Source: Methylothermaceae bacterium
GTDB taxonomy: Bacteria; Pseudomonadota; Gammaproteobacteria; Methylococcales; Methylothermaceae
Length of the DNA: 8,385 nt
NCBI GenBank assembly: GCA_027024125.1
Contig: JALVSV010000507.1
Span: 1-8,385 of the forward strand
Direction of reading: 5' to 3'
The position numbers were made by a program, and so were the translations under genes. Below are positions 5,885-8,385 of this stretch, piece after piece (position 1 is the stretch's first letter; each line of letters opens with the position of its first letter). Below the pieces are notes generated by a model. That model did no database searches, was not told the origin of the DNA, and saw only the letters and a list, made by a program, of their open reading frames with translations.

Positions 5885-7360
5885 TCAGGGAACGACAGGC
5901 AGGGTAAATTGAACGGTTGTGCCTTGATCCGTGGCACTGTCGATGACGAGCTGGCTGTCATGCAACTCCAGAATACGCTGACTGATCGCCAGCCCCAGGC
6001 CAGCCGCCCCCTTTGGCTTGTCTGCCCTGCTCCTCGACTGGTAATAACGCTCATGGATAAAAGGCAGATCCTCGCCCGAGATCCCACTTCCGGTATCATG
6101 AATGCTGACACTGAGCCGGCCTCTTTTGGACTCCACTACGACAATGACCTGCCCCCCCTTTGGCGTGTGACGAAGAGCATTGTCAAGGAGGTTGTCAAGA
6201 ACACGCTCAATCAGTCCGATGTCAGCCTCCACCTCAGGCAGGTTTTCCGTAATCCTGGCCTCGAGACGGACCCCCTGTTCCCTGGCAATCAGAGTATGTT
6301 TCAGGACCACATCCTGGACCAGTTCAGCCAGTGAGAATTTTTCACGTTTGAGCCGGACCTGTCCGGAATCCAGTTTGGCCAGTTCAAACAGGGCATCGAC
6401 CAGCTTCCCGAGACCCTGGCACTGGCGCAGAGCATGCCGCAGGAATTCGGTCTGCTGTTCAGCAGCCAGTTGCTGACGTTTGATCAGTAGCGTTTCGAGA
6501 TAGCCTTGGAGGGCGGCCAAAGGGGTACGCAAATCATGGGATACATTGGCCACCAGCTCGCGCCGCAAAGTATCCGTTTGCTGCAACGAGTCGATCTGAG
6601 CTTTGATACGCTCGGCCATGCGGGCAAAGGTCTGCTGCAGCACCCCGATATCATCGGTCAGGAACGGTTGTGCCGGATCTGGACGCTGGAAAGGGGCCGG
6701 TCTGTCCAGGTCAAAGTCTTGCATCGCCATAGACAACGCCCTCAGACGGCGTGTCTGGTAACGTAATACCAGCAGCCCCATGAACAGGGCAAGTACAGTA
6801 CTGAGGGCAATGGCGTAGAGGGCGTACCGGGTGATATGGCTCTGTCGCAGACGCTGGGCAATGGCCTGGAGTTGTTCTCCCGCCAGCACCACGTACAGGT
6901 AACCCTGTGGAGAATCTGCATCGCCGATGGGCGCCACCGAGAAAATCTTTCTCTGACCGGGGTGGCGTGGATCGTCAGACAGCAGAGGCAGTGCTGGCTT
7001 ACCTTGAAGGAAGGCGCGTACCGGCACCAGATCGACCTGTTGACTTTTGACGCTTCCTGGAGGCGCGGAGAAAGCAAGAATATGACCCCCTGGATCCAGC
7101 AGGTAGACCTCGATGCTCGGGTTGATCACCATATAGGTATGAAAAACGGATTCAAGCGAAGCCTCGCTGTAGCGACCGTTACTGATCGCAAGCCCGGTGT
7201 CCTTGATCAGATTGGCAGCCAGTTGCCGGTTAAGGCGTTGAGTCATCTCTTGATAGAATCTCTGACCGGCGTGGAGGGTAATCCATAGATAGAGACTGCT
7301 CAGCAACAAGACCAACACAATAAGGGCAGCCGCCAAGCGAGCATAGAGGGTCTTAAACAC
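5885..7360 (-). CDS. Membrane sensor histidine kinase, EnvZ/PhoR-like architecture
   Basis: About 491 residues from the GTG at 7360 (MFKTLYARL), chosen because AAAGG lies 7 nt upstream and the start overlaps the regulator stop by 8 nt. A GTG at 7393 would add 11 residues but lacks a clear site. Order of parts: TM1 (about 10-30), periplasmic sensor (about 31-176, Cache/PDC-like, with SIEVYLLDPGG and GYLYVVLAGE strands), TM2 (about 179-200), HAMP (about 202-257), HisKA with NVSHDLRTP and His275 as phosphoacceptor, then HATPase with N-box Asn390/Asn394, G1 box DTGSG (from Asp422) and G2 box GAAGLGLAI (from Gly451). All catalytic boxes look intact, so it should autophosphorylate and pass phosphate to the regulator upstream in the operon. 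The signal is unknown. Confidence 0.92.
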   Translation of the reverse strand: MFKTLYARLAAALIVLVLLLSSLYLWITLHAGQRFYQEMTQRLNRQLAANLIKDTGLAISNGRYSEASLESVFHTYMVINPSIEVYLLDPGGHILAFSAPPGSVKSQQVDLVPVRAFLQGKPALPLLSDDPRHPGQRKIFSVAPIGDADSPQGYLYVVLAGEQLQAIAQRLRQSHITRYALYAIALSTVLALFMGLLVLRYQTRRLRALSMAMQDFDLDRPAPFQRPDPAQPFLTDDIGVLQQTFARMAERIKAQIDSLQQTDTLRRELVANVSHDLRTPLAALQGYLETLLIKRQQLAAEQQTEFLRHALRQCQGLGKLVDALFELAKLDSGQVRLKREKFSLAELVQDVVLKHTLIAREQGVRLEARITENLPEVEADIGLIERVLDNLLDNALRHTPKGGQVIVVVESKRGRLSVSIHDTGSGISGEDLPFIHERYYQSRSRADKPKGAAGLGLAISQRILELHDSQLVIDSATDQGTTVQFTLPVVP

Positions 7361-8060
7361 CTTCCACCCTTTCAGAGAACTTGTAGCCGACACCCCATAC
7401 CGTAAGGATATAGCGTGGCTTTGACGGATCCGGTTCGATTTTCGCCCGCAACCGGTTGATATGGGAATTCACCGTATGCTCGTAACCTTCATGCCCATAG
7501 CCCCACACGGCATCCAGCAACTGGGTCCGGGTATAGGCTCGTCCCGGCTGTCTGGCAAATTCCAGGAGCAAATCGAATTCCTTGCTGGTCAGCTGCAACA
7601 GCCGTCCGTTACGCATCACTGTGTGTTTGTCTGAATCGATGATCAGGTCATGGATTTGAATGACTGGCTGGCCGGTAGCCAAAGGATCGGCTTGTGCCTT
7701 GGCCCGCCGAAATTGTGCATTCACCCGTGCCACCAGCTCCCGAATGCTGAATGGCTTGGTGATGTAGTCATCGGCACCGATTTCCAAACCTAACACCCGG
7801 TCAAGTTCCGTCGACTTCGCGGTCAGCATGAGGATAGGAATGTATGGAGGGAAGTCGCGCATCTGCCGGCACAGGTCCATGCCACCCATACCGGGCAGCA
7901 TCAAGTCCAGGATGACCAGATCGGGTAACCGGTTACGGAACATTTCCAGTGCCGACCGGCCATCCGCACAGGACTCGACCTGATAACCAGCGTCACTCAG
8001 GTGCATCTGCACCAACTGAGCAATATCGGGATCGTCTTCGACCAGCAGAATGTTTTTCAT
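7353..8060 (-). CDS. OmpR/PhoB-family response regulator
   Basis: 235 residues from the ATG at 8060 (MKNILLVEDDPD), the usual start of the receiver domain; an in-frame ATG at 8081 would add seven residues (MGILIPI) not expected for the family. The receiver domain (1-118) has acidic pair Glu8/Asp9-Asp10, phosphoacceptor Asp52 (VILDLMLPG), Thr80 (LMLTAK) and Lys102 (YITKPF). The C-terminal winged helix (about 133-230) contains LTSKEFDLLLEFARQPG and the recognition helix HTVNSHINRLRAKIE (195-209), then the wing YILTVWGVGYKF. It is thus a phosphorylation-activated transcription factor. It is first in the operon, and the kinase gene overlaps its end, a common order for this pair. Target genes are not shown. 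Neither start has a strong Shine-Dalgarno sequence. Confidence 0.95.
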   Translation of the reverse strand: MKNILLVEDDPDIAQLVQMHLSDAGYQVESCADGRSALEMFRNRLPDLVILDLMLPGMGGMDLCRQMRDFPPYIPILMLTAKSTELDRVLGLEIGADDYITKPFSIRELVARVNAQFRRAKAQADPLATGQPVIQIHDLIIDSDKHTVMRNGRLLQLTSKEFDLLLEFARQPGRAYTRTQLLDAVWGYGHEGYEHTVNSHINRLRAKIEPDPSKPRYILTVWGVGYKFSERVEGV

Positions 8061-8070
8061 AATTGGGATC

Positions 8071-8076
8071 AGTATA
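8071..8076 (-). promoter_or_regulatory. Possible -10 box very close to the regulator start
   Basis: On the minus strand TATACT stands 10 nt before the ATG at 8060, and there is no Shine-Dalgarno in between. If used, the transcript would have almost no leader. No good -35 hexamer is seen at 16-18 nt upstream, so support is weak. Confidence 0.25.
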
Positions 8077-8156
8077 CCCATTCATACTGTCCGACCGGTA
8101 TTCCACTGGTGACGGGAAAAGCCATTTGAGGAATGTATCCACCGCTCTGGATACCA

Positions 8157-8186
8157 GTTATGTTCTCATCGGGACTTTGACTTCAA
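8157..8186 (-). promoter_or_regulatory. Alternative sigma-70-like promoter for the regulator-kinase operon
   Basis: On the minus strand TTGAAG (8181-8186) and CATAAC (8157-8162) are spaced 18 nt, about 100 bp upstream of the regulator ATG. The -35 hexamer touches the dyad at 8175-8206. Each hexamer is only a partial match to consensus, so this is a candidate only. Confidence 0.3.
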
Positions 8187-8206
8187 GAGCCTTGACCGAG
8201 TCAAAG
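8175..8206. promoter_or_regulatory. 8-bp dyad upstream of the response regulator (candidate operator)
   Basis: CTTTGACT (8175-8182) and AGTCAAAG (8199-8206) are perfect inverted repeats with a 16-nt centre, so half-site centres are 24 bp apart. It is 115-146 bp upstream of the regulator start and overlaps the candidate -35 box. It could be a binding site for the regulator itself or another factor; OmpR-family proteins more often use direct repeats, which lowers confidence. A second small dyad, GTATCC/GGATAC (8135-8154), lies nearer the gene. Confidence 0.35.
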
Positions 8207-8277
8207 AATGAGCCAGTCCCTCGCCATCCCATCCTATGGAAGAGCCTGCCCAGAAGCTCGTTCACAGGACGGCATTC

Positions 8278-8385
8278 CAGGATCACATCATTTAAACACG
8301 TAAAGGATTGATTGGAGGGGCAGGTGGTCTGATTCGAAAGCCTCGCCGGCAGGGACGCCGGCGTGGAGCCTACAAGGATGTATTC
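8278..8385 (+). repeat. Dispersed repeat, copy 2 (plus orientation, cut by window end)
   Basis: Aligns with the reverse complement of 5753-5860. It includes GGCAGGTGGTCTGAT (8319-8333), exactly the same 15 bases as 5546-5560, and an inner hairpin GCCGGC...GCCGGC (8347-8352/8359-8364). The copy runs to the last base of the window, so its far end is not visible. Together with the dyads and promoter candidates above, this accounts for most of the stretch upstream of the response regulator; I see no convincing gene in 8061-8385. Confidence 0.75.

Noticed and set aside
8063..8311. Open frame of 82 codons on the + strand upstream of the regulator
   Set aside because: It overlaps the regulator start region, promoter candidates and the repeat copy; it has no ribosome site and no family resemblance.

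Overview
The window looks like part of a Gram-negative, probably gammaproteobacterial, chromosome. GC content is moderately high, there are Shine-Dalgarno sites, an outer-membrane beta-barrel protein ends in Phe, and an OmpR/EnvZ-type two-component pair is present. The lineage is an inference; no rRNA, tRNA or other marker gene is present to fix the species. No phage, CRISPR or transposase gene was found.

Region 1 (1-4553, + strand) is a tight four-gene unit. It holds the C-terminal part of an RND/MMPL-type inner-membrane exporter (its start lies before the window), a periplasmic LolA-like 'outer membrane lipoprotein-sorting' protein joined by an ATGA overlap, a DUF1302-like outer-membrane barrel after 14 nt, and a short-chain dehydrogenase/reductase (SDR) after 27 nt. 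Together they suggest an envelope-spanning route for a hydrophobic substrate, with the SDR as possible modifying enzyme or partner. The SDR is unusual: the catalytic Lys of YxxxK is Met, and the Asn of the NxxG motif is Asp.

Region 2 (4554-5384) holds two hairpins between convergent genes, then, on the minus strand, a secreted spondin-N domain protein. Its start is best placed at 5384, not at the upstream ATG.

Region 3 (5385-5884, about 500 bp without a convincing gene) contains a perfect 20-bp dyad upstream of the spondin gene. It is followed by a striking element (5544-5820) with inverted-repeat ends and at least seven short palindromes in a row. Its right part (5753-5860) is repeated in inverted orientation at 8278-8385, where the window cuts the second copy.

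Region 4 (5885-8060, minus strand) is a response regulator-histidine kinase operon with overlapping genes, bracketed by the two inverted repeat copies. Region 5 (8061-8385) carries its putative promoter region, a dyad, and the second repeat copy.
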